Origin: Methylobacterium brachiatum
GTDB lineage: Bacteria > Pseudomonadota > Alphaproteobacteria > Rhizobiales > Beijerinckiaceae
Direction: 5' to 3'
Assembly (NCBI RefSeq): GCF_020523825.1
Contig: NZ_JAJALK010000002.1
Span: 434,001-498,000 of the forward strand
DNA: 64,000 nt
Under the pieces are notes generated by a model that saw only the letters and a list, made by a program, of their open reading frames with translations, had not been told where the DNA came from and did no database searches. The translations under genes and the position numbers were made by a program. Of the stretch, positions 52,895 to 61,975 are shown piece by piece. The number at the start of each line of letters is the position of its first letter. Within the stretch, counting starts at the first letter, position 1.

Positions 52895-53093
52895 GACCTG
52901 TCTCCTCCCTGTATCGAGAGGAAACCGGAGGGAGTCGAACCCCGTTCCCGCCTCTCGGCGAACGCCGGGCGCTCAGATCACGGGAGGCGAAGGCGGCGTC
53001 CCACCCGAACACAACGCAGGGATCTGCCGGATTCAACAGGCGCCCGCCGGCCGGACAGCCCGGCGCGAGACGATGCCACCGCGTTGCGTTGCC

Positions 53094-53170
53094 TGGCGAC
53101 CCCGGTTGGGCTCGAACCAACGACCTGCCGCTTAGAAGGCGGCTGCTCTATCCAGCTGAGCTACGGAGTC
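53094..53170 (-). tRNA. tRNA-Arg(UCU)
   Basis: It folds as a full cloverleaf on the minus strand. The acceptor GACTCCG pairs with CGGGGTC, the D-arm is AGCTCAGCTGGATAGAGC, the anticodon stem CCGCC / GGCGG has loop TTCTAA-type with anticodon TCT, the T-loop is TTCGAGC, and CCA is encoded at 53096-53094. It is 77 nt including CCA. Confidence 0.95.
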
Positions 53171-53353
53171 TCGGGTGCCAGCGCCCTCAAAAGCCATGGG
53201 CTTGCCCGAGGGTCAAGCGTCTGGCCCCTCGGGGCCGGGTTCGTCGCCGCCGGCACCGTCCGTGCCCGGGCGGGGTTGCGGCGCGGGAGGGATCCGGACA
53301 GGGCGGGGCGCGGTTCATGCCGGGGCGCCGCGCGCCCGAACAGGAGTCCGAGG

Positions 53354-55525
53354 TTGGCTGGCCCGAATCCCTCCGCATCGCCCCCCGGGCGCGCCCCGCG
53401 CCGCCGGGCCGCCGGCCGGGGCAGCCTCGGCCGGCCCGGGGCGGATCTGCGGCGCCTGCCGACCGGCCTGGACCTGCGCAATATCCGGCTGGTCGAGGGC
53501 GTGCGCGCCGCCTTCGCGTTCGGCGTCGTCATCCTGATCAACATCTGGGTGCAGTGGCCGCCGCTGCTCACCATGGCGCTGGCCGCCAACCTCGCCTGCT
53601 TCTGCGACACGGGCGGGCCGATGCGGGTGCGCCTGCGGGTGCTGACCGCGTTCTCCCTGCTCGGCGGCCTGCTCTGGGCGGGGGTCGGCCTGCTGCAGCC
53701 CCTGGGGCTTCCGGTCGTGGTGCCGGTCGCCTGCGCGCTGATCTTCGCCTGCTCGTATGCCCGGGTCTGGAGCGTGCAGGCGCAAGCGGCCGGGAACGTG
53801 CTGGTGGTCGTGCTGTGCATCGCCCTCGACCGGCCGCTCACCCTGGAGCAGGCCGGGATCGTGGCGCTGATGTTCGCGGCGGGCGGGCTCTGGGCGACGC
53901 TGCTCGCCCTGGTGATCTGGCGCCTGCACCCGTACCGGCCGGCGCACCGGGCGGTGGCCGAAGTCTGGCACGGCCTGGCGCGGCTCTGCGGCGATCTCGA
54001 GCGGCTCGTCGCCCTGGGCGAGCCCGATGCGGCCGCGTTCGACGGGCATGCGCGCGGCCACCGGCGGGGCGTGCGCGCCAGCATCGAGACCGCCCGGACC
54101 ATGATCCTCGACCTCGCCCGCTCGCGCGAGCGCGTCTCCGAGCGCACCGCCCAGGCGTTGCTGCGCCTGGAGAGCGCCGAGCAGATCTTCTCCGCGCTGA
54201 TCGCGGTGGCGGAGCTGATCGAGAGCCGGCCCGCGCCGAGCCGGCGGGCCCTGACCAAGACCTTCCTGCGGCGGCTGCGCCCGCTGCTCGTCACCATCGC
54301 CCGGGCGATCCGCGACGATGCCAGCCTCGATCTCGGCCGGCTCGAACACTCCATCGCCCGGGCCGCGGAGGGCTTGGCGGAGGACGCGACCCTGGCGCGG
54401 CTGGCGGAGCGGATCGTCGGACGGGTGCGGATCGGCGCCAAGCTCTCGACGCCCGAGGGCTACCGGCCGGGCGGCACCCTCACGGACGGGCGCAGCCTCG
54501 ACCGCTGGACCCGCTATGTCGAGCCGCTGGCGCAGAACTTCACCCTCGCCTCGCCGAATCTCCGGCACGCCCTGCGGGCCACCGCGGTCTCGGCGCCGGC
54601 GCTCGCCGCCACGCTGACCTATGCCGGCGCGTTCACCCACTGGCTGGTGATGACCGTGGTGCTGACCATGCAGCCGTTCTACGCCGCGACCTGGCAGCGG
54701 GCGCTGGAGCGGATCGGCGGCACGGTGCTGGGCGGGCTCGCGGGGGCGGTGCTGGCCTATTACGCCACGACCCCGCTGGTGGAGGCCGGGCTGATCCTCG
54801 TGCTCAGCGTGGTCGGCTTCGCGGCGCGCCAGATCTCCTACGGCTTCTTCGTCACCTGCCTGACCCCGCTGGTGGTGCTGCTGGTCGAGCTGTTGGAGCC
54901 CGGCCACAGCTCCTGGGAGATCGTCGGCATGCGCGCCGGCTTCACGGTGCTGGGCGGCCTGATCGCGGTGGCGAGCTGCCTGGTTCTGTGGCCGATCTGG
55001 GAGCCGGACCAGGTCCGGCAGGAATTGCGGCGGGCGCTCAAGGCCCATGCCGACTTCGCCGAGGCGGTGCTGCTTGCCGCCCCCGGGGAGGCGCGCGAGG
55101 CCGCGATCTCGGCCCGCGCCCGGGCGGCGGGCCTGGCCCTCAACGATCTGGAGGCGGCCCTGTCCCGGGCCCTGCAGCAGCCCCGGGCGGGCGGCCACCC
55201 GGAGGTGGAAGCCGCCATGGTGGCGGACGCGACCCTGCGCCGGATCAGCGCCCGGCTCACGGTGCTGCGTCACGCTCCCGAGGCGGCCGCCCCGGAGGCG
55301 CAAGGCTGGCGGAGCTGGATCGCCGCCACCCTGGCCGCGCTCGGGCAAGACCGGCCGCTCCCCGAGCGGCCCGATCTCGACCGGGGCCAGTCCCTGGCCC
55401 GTCTGGTGAGCCAGGTCGACCTGCTGACCGGGACGCTGCGCCCGGGCGAGCTGCGCGCGATCGACGTCGCCGGACCGCAGGGTGAGACCGCCGGGCGCGA
55501 CGGTCGGGCCGTTCCGGCGACCTGA
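53354..55525 (+). CDS. FUSC-family aromatic-acid exporter-like membrane protein
   Basis: 723 residues from TTG 53354 (AGGAG eight bases upstream); the frame extends through the tRNA, so an earlier start is unlikely. It has two FUSC-type membrane modules: an N-terminal set (GVRAAFAFGVVILINIWVQW, ALIFACSYARVWSVQA) and a second set from about residue 420 (LVMTVVLTMQPFYAATWQRA, TVLGGLAGAVLAYYATTPLV). Long cytosolic helical regions follow each module. Homologues export hydroxybenzoates. No adaptor gene is beside it. Confidence 0.85.
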   Translation: MAGPNPSASPPGRAPRRRAAGRGSLGRPGADLRRLPTGLDLRNIRLVEGVRAAFAFGVVILINIWVQWPPLLTMALAANLACFCDTGGPMRVRLRVLTAFSLLGGLLWAGVGLLQPLGLPVVVPVACALIFACSYARVWSVQAQAAGNVLVVVLCIALDRPLTLEQAGIVALMFAAGGLWATLLALVIWRLHPYRPAHRAVAEVWHGLARLCGDLERLVALGEPDAAAFDGHARGHRRGVRASIETARTMILDLARSRERVSERTAQALLRLESAEQIFSALIAVAELIESRPAPSRRALTKTFLRRLRPLLVTIARAIRDDASLDLGRLEHSIARAAEGLAEDATLARLAERIVGRVRIGAKLSTPEGYRPGGTLTDGRSLDRWTRYVEPLAQNFTLASPNLRHALRATAVSAPALAATLTYAGAFTHWLVMTVVLTMQPFYAATWQRALERIGGTVLGGLAGAVLAYYATTPLVEAGLILVLSVVGFAARQISYGFFVTCLTPLVVLLVELLEPGHSSWEIVGMRAGFTVLGGLIAVASCLVLWPIWEPDQVRQELRRALKAHADFAEAVLLAAPGEAREAAISARARAAGLALNDLEAALSRALQQPRAGGHPEVEAAMVADATLRRISARLTVLRHAPEAAAPEAQGWRSWIAATLAALGQDRPLPERPDLDRGQSLARLVSQVDLLTGTLRPGELRAIDVAGPQGETAGRDGRAVPAT

Positions 55526-55564
55526 CGGGCGGCGGGCCCTGGGCGATCCGGGACCCGCGCCGCC

Positions 55565-55795
55565 TCAGTACCGCGGCAGGGCGTTGGCCGGGCCGCCGGC
55601 ATGCGGGCCGGCATAGCGGTAGGCGGAGGCCTGCGCCGGCCGGGTCCGATCCTGCTGCAGGACGCCGGCATTCCCGGCCCAGCCCGAATAGGCCGAGGCC
55701 GGATAGGGCGAATGCTTCGAGTCCAGCCCCTGCGCGAGGGCCGGCGAGGCAGCGGCGGCAAACAGGGCGGCGGCGGCGAACATGCGCATGGTCAT
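55565..55795 (-). CDS. Small secreted hypothetical protein
   Basis: The protein has 76 residues with a clear signal peptide (MFAAAALFAAAASPALAQ) and a short Tyr/Ala/Pro-rich mature part. Family not recognised. Confidence 0.55.
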   Translation of the reverse strand: MTMRMFAAAALFAAAASPALAQGLDSKHSPYPASAYSGWAGNAGVLQQDRTRPAQASAYRYAGPHAGGPANALPRY

Positions 55796-56143
55796 GAGGA
55801 TCTCCTATTGTCTGCGTCTGACTTCGACGGGAAGTCATCCGGTCAACCGTGTCGAGTGAGGAAGATCGTCGGTCCGGCGGTCTTGATCGCTCCGGCTTTG
55901 CTTGGCCGAATGTGACCTCTCAACCGGGATCCTCTGCCGGCGGTTCGACCGATGCCGTGCGCTGGCGCACGGTTGGCGCGCGGTCGACCCCGAATGCTTC
56001 ACGCAGGATCCGAAGAGGCCGGTACGGACGGCGCTGAGGCGCGGCGCCCGGGACCGGAGCGGGGATGCGTCGCGCGAGGAAGCGTGCCACAGACCGCCCC
56101 GAAAGGGATGCCCCATGACCGGGAGCGCGCCAGGGACTCTGCC
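55796..56143. other. Intergenic region upstream of pth
   Basis: No gene is supported in 348 bp; it should carry the pth promoter and the divergent promoter of the small gene. Confidence 0.35.
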
Positions 56144-56752
56144 ATGCGGTTGATCGTCGGCCTCGGAAACCCCGGTTCGCGCTACGCGAACAACCGGCAC
56201 AATATCGGCTTCCTGGCCGTCGACGCGATCGCCCGCCAGCACCGGGCGAGCCCGTTCCGGCACCGGTTCCAGGGCGAGGCCGCCGAGGTGGTGCTGGGCA
56301 CCGAGCGGGCGATCCTGCTCAAGCCCTCGACCTTCATGAACGAGTCCGGGCGCTCGGTCTCGGAGGCGCAGCGCTTCTACAAGATCCCGCTCGGCGACGT
56401 GATCGTGCTGCACGATGAGCTCGACCTCGCCCCGGCCAAGCTCCGGGTGAAGCTGGGCGGCGGCAATGCCGGGCATAACGGCCTGCGCTCGATCACCGCC
56501 CAATGCGGCAACGAGTATCGCCGGGTGCGGCTCGGCATCGGCCATCCCGGCGACAAGGCGCTGGTGCATTCCTACGTGCTCAACGATTTCGGCAAGGCCG
56601 AGCTGCCCTGGGTCGAGGATCTCTGCCACGCGGTCGCCGACCATGTGGCGCTGCTGGCGGCGGGCGAGGATGCGAGCTTCCAGAACAAGGTCCACCTCGC
56701 CATGGCCGGCCGGGGCTGGGACGAGGTGAAGACGCTCGGCGCCAAAAATTGA
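56144..56752 (+). CDS. pth: Peptidyl-tRNA hydrolase
   Basis: The protein has 202 residues. It releases tRNA from stalled peptidyl-tRNA in the cytosol. Catalytic and binding motifs are intact: LIVGLGNPG, the catalytic His in [20 protein letters not shown] and [14 protein letters not shown] 56144 gives the expected N-terminus. It precedes ychF in the conserved alphaproteobacterial pth-ychF order, here separated by a toxin-antitoxin pair. Confidence 0.96.
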   Translation: MRLIVGLGNPGSRYANNRHNIGFLAVDAIARQHRASPFRHRFQGEAAEVVLGTERAILLKPSTFMNESGRSVSEAQRFYKIPLGDVIVLHDELDLAPAKLRVKLGGGNAGHNGLRSITAQCGNEYRRVRLGIGHPGDKALVHSYVLNDFGKAELPWVEDLCHAVADHVALLAAGEDASFQNKVHLAMAGRGWDEVKTLGAKN

Positions 56753-56793
56753 CACGAAAACACGGGAACACGATATAGCCGGCAGAGGCTGCC

Positions 56794-57024
56794 ATGAAGA
56801 ACGTCACCGTGACGATGGACGAGGATCTGCTGCGCCGCGCCCGCGTGGCGGCGGCGCACGAGGGCAAGAGCCTGTCGCGCTTCGTCGCCGAGACGGTGGA
56901 GCAGCGCGTCGGCCGCCCCGTCTCGCAGAGCGAGGCCCTCGCGCAGTTCCTGGCCGGACCGCCGCTTCACGTCCTCGACGAGAATGGGCGCGCGCCGTCG
57001 CGCGACCAGCTCTACGATGAGTGA
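56794..57024 (+). CDS. vapB: Antitoxin, ribbon-helix-helix type (VapB-like)
   Basis: The protein has 76 residues: an RHH-like N-terminus (MKNVTVTMDEDLLRRARVAA, AHEGKSLSRFVAETVEQRV) followed by an acidic tail that would cap the toxin. It overlaps the PIN toxin gene by 8 bp. The pair is typical of type II toxin-antitoxin autoregulation. Confidence 0.85.
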   Translation: MKNVTVTMDEDLLRRARVAAAHEGKSLSRFVAETVEQRVGRPVSQSEALAQFLAGPPLHVLDENGRAPSRDQLYDE

Positions 57025-57481
57025 GCAGAGACCCGGGGCCCCGCGCGTCTTCATCGATTCGAACATCCTCCTCTATGCCCGGGATGACCGCTTCCCCGAG
57101 AAGCAGGAGCGAGCCCGGCTCTGGCTGGCGACGCTGTCGGCGCGAAACACCGCCGTGGTCAGCCCGCAAGTTCTCGGCGAGATTCACAACGCCCTTCTGC
57201 GGGGCCGGATTCGCGTCGCGGCCGACGAGGTGCGGCGGACGACCCTGGCGATCGAAACATGGTCGCACGGCGCGACGGACCTTGAGCTCATTGCGAGCGC
57301 ATGGTCTCTGCGCGCTCAGACCGGCTTCCAGTGGTGGGACTGCGTCATCCTCGGCTCTGCGATCCGGGCGGGATGTCGCTACCTCCTCTCGGAGGATTTT
57401 CAACACGGCCGCGAGGTCGAGGGCATTACGATCGTGGACCCATTCCAGGCAGGTCCTGAAACGATCATGGCGGACCATTAG
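57017..57481 (+). CDS. vapC: PIN-domain toxin (VapC-like ribonuclease)
   Basis: The protein has 154 residues from ATG 57017. PIN-domain acidic residues are visible: first Asp in FIDSNILLYARDD, Glu in LGEIHNALL, Asp in WWDCVILGSAI and a late Asp in LLSEDFQHG. A VapC-type endoribonuclease toxin controlled by the overlapping antitoxin. The module interrupts pth and ychF. Confidence 0.87.
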   Translation: MSEQRPGAPRVFIDSNILLYARDDRFPEKQERARLWLATLSARNTAVVSPQVLGEIHNALLRGRIRVAADEVRRTTLAIETWSHGATDLELIASAWSLRAQTGFQWWDCVILGSAIRAGCRYLLSEDFQHGREVEGITIVDPFQAGPETIMADH

Positions 57482-57489
57482 GACGGATC

Positions 57490-58587
57490 ATGGGCTTCAA
57501 ATGCGGCATCGTCGGCCTGCCGAACGTCGGCAAGTCGACCCTGTTCAACGCGCTGACGCAGACGGCGGCCGCCCAGGCGGCGAACTACCCGTTCTGCACC
57601 ATCGAGCCGAATGTCGGCGAGGTGGCGGTGCCGGATCCGCGCCTGGACGACCTCGTCCGGATCGCGAGTTCGAAGGAAAAGATCCCGACGCGGCTGACCT
57701 TCGTGGACATTGCCGGGCTGGTGCGCGGCGCCTCCAAGGGCGAGGGCCTGGGCAACCAGTTCCTGGCCAACATCCGTGAGGTCGACGCCATCGCCCACGT
57801 GGTGCGGTGCTTCACCGACGGCGACGTCACCCATGTCGAGGGCAAGGTCGATCCGGCGGCCGATATCGAGACCATCGAGACCGAGCTGATGCTGGCCGAT
57901 CTCGACAGCCTGGAGCGCCGGGCCGTCGCCCTGGAGAAGAAGGCCAAGGGCGCCGACAAGGAGGCCAAGGAGACCCTCGACCTCGTCAACCGCGCCCTGC
58001 CGCTGCTGCGCGAGGGCAAGCCGGCCCGCCTGGTCGAGCGCAAGCCGGACGAGGAGAAGCTGTTCCAGTCCCTCGGCCTGATGACCGCCAAGCCGGTCCT
58101 CTACGTCTGCAACGTCGACGAGGGTGATGCCGACAAGGGCAACGCCTATTCGGATTCGGTGTTCGCCCGGGCCAAGGCCGAGGGCGCCGTGGCGGTGGTG
58201 GTCTCGGCCAAGATCGAGAGCGAGATCGCCGTGATGCCGGAGGCCGACCAGGCCGAGTTCCTGGAGGCGGTGGGGCTGACCGAGCCCGGCCTCAACCGGG
58301 TGATCCGCGCCGGCTACGATCTCCTCGGACTCGTGACCTACTTCACGGTCGGCCCCAAGGAGGCCCGGGCCTGGACGATCACCAAGGGCACCCGTGCGCC
58401 CGGCGCCGCCGGGGTGATCCACTCGGATTTCGAGAAGGGCTTCATCCGCGCCGAGACCATCGCGTTCAAGGACTACACCACGCTCGGCGGTGAATCCGGC
58501 GCCCGGGATGCCGGCAAGCTGCGGCTGGAGGGCAAGGACTACGTGGTGCAGGACGGCGACGTGCTGCATTTCCGCTTCGCCAACTGA
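57490..58587 (+). CDS. ychF: Ribosome-binding ATPase YchF
   Basis: The protein has 365 residues. It has the P-loop GLPNVGKSTLFNAL, the switch region DIAGLVRGASKGEGLGNQFL, a coiled-coil insertion (LERRAVALEKKAKGADKEAK) and a C-terminal TGS domain (YFTVGPKEARAWTITKG, FIRAETIAF). It is an Obg-family member that prefers ATP. ATG follows GGACGGATC 2-8 nt upstream. Confidence 0.96.
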   Translation: MGFKCGIVGLPNVGKSTLFNALTQTAAAQAANYPFCTIEPNVGEVAVPDPRLDDLVRIASSKEKIPTRLTFVDIAGLVRGASKGEGLGNQFLANIREVDAIAHVVRCFTDGDVTHVEGKVDPAADIETIETELMLADLDSLERRAVALEKKAKGADKEAKETLDLVNRALPLLREGKPARLVERKPDEEKLFQSLGLMTAKPVLYVCNVDEGDADKGNAYSDSVFARAKAEGAVAVVVSAKIESEIAVMPEADQAEFLEAVGLTEPGLNRVIRAGYDLLGLVTYFTVGPKEARAWTITKGTRAPGAAGVIHSDFEKGFIRAETIAFKDYTTLGGESGARDAGKLRLEGKDYVVQDGDVLHFRFAN

Positions 58588-58614
58588 GCTCCTGACCCAC
58601 CCGACGAGGCTGCC

Positions 58615-59604
58615 ATGCCGGACCCCGCGGTCGAGGATTTTTCCGTCGGCGACGTGATCGTTGGCGAGCCCCTGACGGTCGGCCGCGACGACATCGTCGG
58701 CTTCGCGCGGGCCTTCGACTTCCAGCCGTTCCACCTCGACGAGGCGGCCGCGGAGGGGACCTTCGCGGGACGGCTGATCGCGTCGGGCTGGCACACGGCG
58801 GCGCTGGGGATGCGGCTGCTTCAGAAAGGGCCGTTCCGCGGCGGCTCCTCGCTCGGCGCGCCGGGGATCGACGAGCTGCGCTGGCTGGCGCCGGTCCTGC
58901 CCGGGGACGCCCTGACGCTGACCTTCCGGGTCGTCGGGATGCGGGATTCGGCCTCGAAGCCGGGGCTCGGCTTCGCGACCGCGGAACTCGCCCTCGGCAA
59001 CCAGCGCGGCGAGACGGTGCTGACCCAGCGCTTCACCTTCATGCTGGCCCGGCGCGGCACCGATCCCCTGCCGCCGCGCCCGGTGGCGATCGGCGAGCCG
59101 GGGCCCGTGACCGAGCCGGAGGATGCCGAGATCCTGCCGTTCCTGCGCGACGCCGAGATCGGGATGGTCCGCGACCTCGGCGCCTACCCGTTCAGCGCCG
59201 CGGCGATCGTGGCCTTCGCCGAGGCCTACGACCCGCAGGCCTTCCATCTCGACCAGGCCGCGGCCAGCCGCAGCCATTTCGGCGGCCTCTGCGCCTCCGG
59301 CTGGCACACCGCCGCCGCCTACATGAACCGGCTGCTCACCACCCGCGCCCGCGACGCCGCCTACACGGCCACCCGCGGCCCCGTCCCGGAAGCCGGCCCC
59401 TCCCCGGGCTTCAAAAATATGCGCTGGCTCAAGCCGGTCTATGCGGGCGACACGGTCCGGTTCAGCACGAAGCTGACCGACAAGCGCGCCTCCGCCTCCC
59501 GCCCCGGCTGGGGCCTGGCGTTTGCCCGCAACACCGGCGTGAACCAGCGCGGCGAGCCGGTCTTTTCGTTCGACAGCGCCGTGTTCCATCGCTGGGAGCC
59601 GTGA
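58615..59604 (+). CDS. MaoC-like dehydratase with two hotdog domains
   Basis: The protein has 329 residues, two tandem hotdog domains. The first has FARAFDFQPFHLDEAAA, the second FAEAYDPQAFHLDQAAA, each with the Asp-His hydratase-2 signature and a GWHTAA segment. It probably hydrates or dehydrates an enoyl-CoA-type substrate. Downstream of ychF by 27 bp and possibly cotranscribed. Confidence 0.9.
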   Translation: MPDPAVEDFSVGDVIVGEPLTVGRDDIVGFARAFDFQPFHLDEAAAEGTFAGRLIASGWHTAALGMRLLQKGPFRGGSSLGAPGIDELRWLAPVLPGDALTLTFRVVGMRDSASKPGLGFATAELALGNQRGETVLTQRFTFMLARRGTDPLPPRPVAIGEPGPVTEPEDAEILPFLRDAEIGMVRDLGAYPFSAAAIVAFAEAYDPQAFHLDQAAASRSHFGGLCASGWHTAAAYMNRLLTTRARDAAYTATRGPVPEAGPSPGFKNMRWLKPVYAGDTVRFSTKLTDKRASASRPGWGLAFARNTGVNQRGEPVFSFDSAVFHRWEP

Positions 59605-59664
59605 GGGGCAGCGGTTCCCGCCCCCGCGCGTTGTCGCGTCGGACACGGAAGGGATCCCGCGCAC

Positions 59665-60708
59665 ATGTATCAGAAGAAGCTCGGCAACACGGGACTGTTC
59701 GTCTCGGAACTCTGCCTCGGCACGATGACCTTCGGCGGCGGCGGCGGGATGTGGCGCCAGATCGGTGCCCTCGACCAAGCGGAAGCCGGGCGTCTCGTCG
59801 GGCGGGCCCTCGATGCCGGCATCAACTTTCTCGATACGGCCGACGTCTACGCGGAAGGTCTCTCCGAAGAGATCACCGGCCAGGTTCTGCGCGACCTCAA
59901 GGTCTCGCGCGACAGCGTTGTCGTCGCCACCAAGGGCTACGGGCCCATGGGATCGGGCGCCAACGCCCGCGGCGCCTCGCGCCTGCACCTGATCGACGCC
60001 TGCAAGGCGAGCCTGAAGCGGCTGCAGCTCGACCATATCGACCTCTATCAGGTCCACGGCTTCGATCCGGCGACCCCGATCGAGGAGACGATGCGGGCCC
60101 TCGACATCCTCGTGCAGCACGGCCACGTCCGCTATGTCGGCGTGTCGAACTGGGCGGCGTGGCAGATCGTCAAAGCGCTCGGGATCAGCGAGCGGGCCGG
60201 GCTCGCCCGCTTCGAGACGCTGCAGGCCTACTATTCCATCGCGGGCCGCGACCTCGAGCGGGAGATCGTCCCGATGCTGCGCTCCGAGAACCTCGGTCTG
60301 CTGGTCTGGAGCCCTCTGGCGGGCGGCCTGCTGAGCGGCAAGTATTCCGGCGGAACGGGAGAGGGCCGGCGCGCGAGCTTCGATTTCCCGCCGGTCGACC
60401 GGGGCCGTGCGGATTCCTGCATCGACGCGATGCGGGTCGTCGCGGAGGTGCGGGGCGTTTCGGTGGCGCAGGTGGCGCTCGCCTGGCTCCTGCACCGCAA
60501 GGCGGTGACCAGCGTGATCGTCGGCGCCAAGCGCCTCGATCAGCTCGAGGACAACATCGCCGCGACCAAGCTCCAGCTCACCGCGGAAGAGCTCGATCGC
60601 CTCGACGCGGTGAGCGCGCTGCCGGCCGAGTATCCGGGCTGGATGTTCGAGCGCCAGAACGCCCGGGCTCAGCAGCTCGCCGAGTCCGGCCGGCCCGGCG
60701 AGCGGTGA
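59665..60708 (+). CDS. Aldo/keto reductase
   Basis: The protein has 347 residues. The catalytic tetrad is visible: Asp and Tyr in FLDTADVYAEGLSEE, Lys in VVATKGYGPM and His in IDLYQVHGFDP. A NADPH-binding VIVGAKRLDQLEDNI occurs near the C-terminus. It reduces aldehydes or ketones; substrate unknown. Its stop is 6 bp from the convergent mtnA stop. Confidence 0.92.
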   Translation: MYQKKLGNTGLFVSELCLGTMTFGGGGGMWRQIGALDQAEAGRLVGRALDAGINFLDTADVYAEGLSEEITGQVLRDLKVSRDSVVVATKGYGPMGSGANARGASRLHLIDACKASLKRLQLDHIDLYQVHGFDPATPIEETMRALDILVQHGHVRYVGVSNWAAWQIVKALGISERAGLARFETLQAYYSIAGRDLEREIVPMLRSENLGLLVWSPLAGGLLSGKYSGGTGEGRRASFDFPPVDRGRADSCIDAMRVVAEVRGVSVAQVALAWLLHRKAVTSVIVGAKRLDQLEDNIAATKLQLTAEELDRLDAVSALPAEYPGWMFERQNARAQQLAESGRPGER

Positions 60709-60714
60709 GGCGGC

Positions 60715-61815
60715 TCACGCCGCCTTCCGGCGCTCCGGATACAGCCCGTAGAGCCCCTCTTCGCTCGCCTCGCAGATGCCGCGCTCGGTGATGATCCCGG
60801 TCACGAGGCGGGCCGGGGTCACGTCGAAGGCCGGGTTGGCCACCGGGCTGCCGGGGGAGACCACCTCGATCGTGGCGAAGCCGCCATCGGCCAGCCGGCC
60901 GGTCATGTGGGTGACCTCGCGGCCGTCGCGCTCCTCGATCGGGATCTCCTTCACGCCGTCGTGCAGCGTCCAGTCGATGGTCGAGAACGGCAGGGCCGCG
61001 TAGAACGGCACGCGGTTGTCGTGGGCGGCGAGCGCCTTCAGGTAGGTGCCGATCTTGTTGCAGACGTCGCCCGACGCCGTGGTCCGGTCCGAGCCGACGA
61101 TGCACAGGTCGACCCCGCCATGCTGCATCAGGTGGCCGCCGGCATTGTCGGCGATCACCGTGTGCGGCACGCCGTGGCCGTGGAGCTCGAAGGCGGTGAG
61201 CGCCGCGCCCTGGCTGCGCGGCCGGGTCTCGTCCACCAGCACGTGGACCGGCACGCCGCGCTCGTGGGCGGCGTAGATCGGCGCCAGGGCGGTGCCCCAA
61301 TCCACCGTCGCGAGCCAGCCGGCGTTGCAATGGGTCAGCACCGTGACCGGCCGCCCGCCGTTCGCCGCGTGCAGGTCGGCGATGATCTGGCCGCCATGGG
61401 CGCCGATCGAGCGGCAGCTCGCCACATCCTCCTCGGCGATGCGGCCGGCCTCCGCGAAGGCGCGGGCGAAGCGCTCGGCCGGCTGGATCTGCCGCAGGTT
61501 GCCGGCGACCCGATCGAGCGCCCAGCGCAGGTTGATCGCCGTCGGGCGGGTCGCGGCGAGCGCCGCCACCGCCCGGTCGATCCCCTCCATCGAGGGATCG
61601 GCCCGCATGGCGAGCGCCAGCCCGTAGGCCGCGGTGACGCCGATCAGCGGCGCGCCGCGCACGATCATGGTGCGGATCGCCAAAGCCGCATCGTCGAGCG
61701 TGGCGAGCCGCTTCAGCTCGAACGCGAAGGGCAGGCGCGTCTGGTCGATCACCTGGACGCTGACGCCGTCCGGGTCCGGGAAGATCGTGCGATAGGGCGT
61801 GCCGTCGATATGCAT
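60715..61815 (-). CDS. mtnA: Methylthioribose-1-phosphate isomerase
   Basis: The protein has 366 residues from ATG 61815. It has the MtnA signatures [20 protein letters not shown] and [11 protein letters not shown] (catalytic Cys). The Asp is in [20 protein letters not shown]. It acts in the methionine salvage pathway. No other mtn genes are adjacent. The longer upstream frame to 61977 overlaps the ftsK leader and is not used. Confidence 0.95.
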   Translation of the reverse strand: MHIDGTPYRTIFPDPDGVSVQVIDQTRLPFAFELKRLATLDDAALAIRTMIVRGAPLIGVTAAYGLALAMRADPSMEGIDRAVAALAATRPTAINLRWALDRVAGNLRQIQPAERFARAFAEAGRIAEEDVASCRSIGAHGGQIIADLHAANGGRPVTVLTHCNAGWLATVDWGTALAPIYAAHERGVPVHVLVDETRPRSQGAALTAFELHGHGVPHTVIADNAGGHLMQHGGVDLCIVGSDRTTASGDVCNKIGTYLKALAAHDNRVPFYAALPFSTIDWTLHDGVKEIPIEERDGREVTHMTGRLADGGFATIEVVSPGSPVANPAFDVTPARLVTGIITERGICEASEEGLYGLYPERRKAA

Positions 61816-61975
61816 GGCGGTTTCTGTGCCATAGCGAGGCGGTTTTTGCACCACCCCGCGCCGGATCCCGCGCGATCCTGGGGGCGCGGGGTCAGGCTTC
61901 CTCAACCTTAGCAGGTCGTTAAGGCCGGCATGACTAGCCTCGGGCGAGAGAGTCCCCGTTCGCGTCCGGTCCCGC

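Noticed and set aside
52921..52960. tRNA-like T-arm (GGGGTTCGACTCCC on the minus strand)
   Set aside because: No acceptor, D-arm or anticodon arm can be folded around it; it may be chance or a relic.
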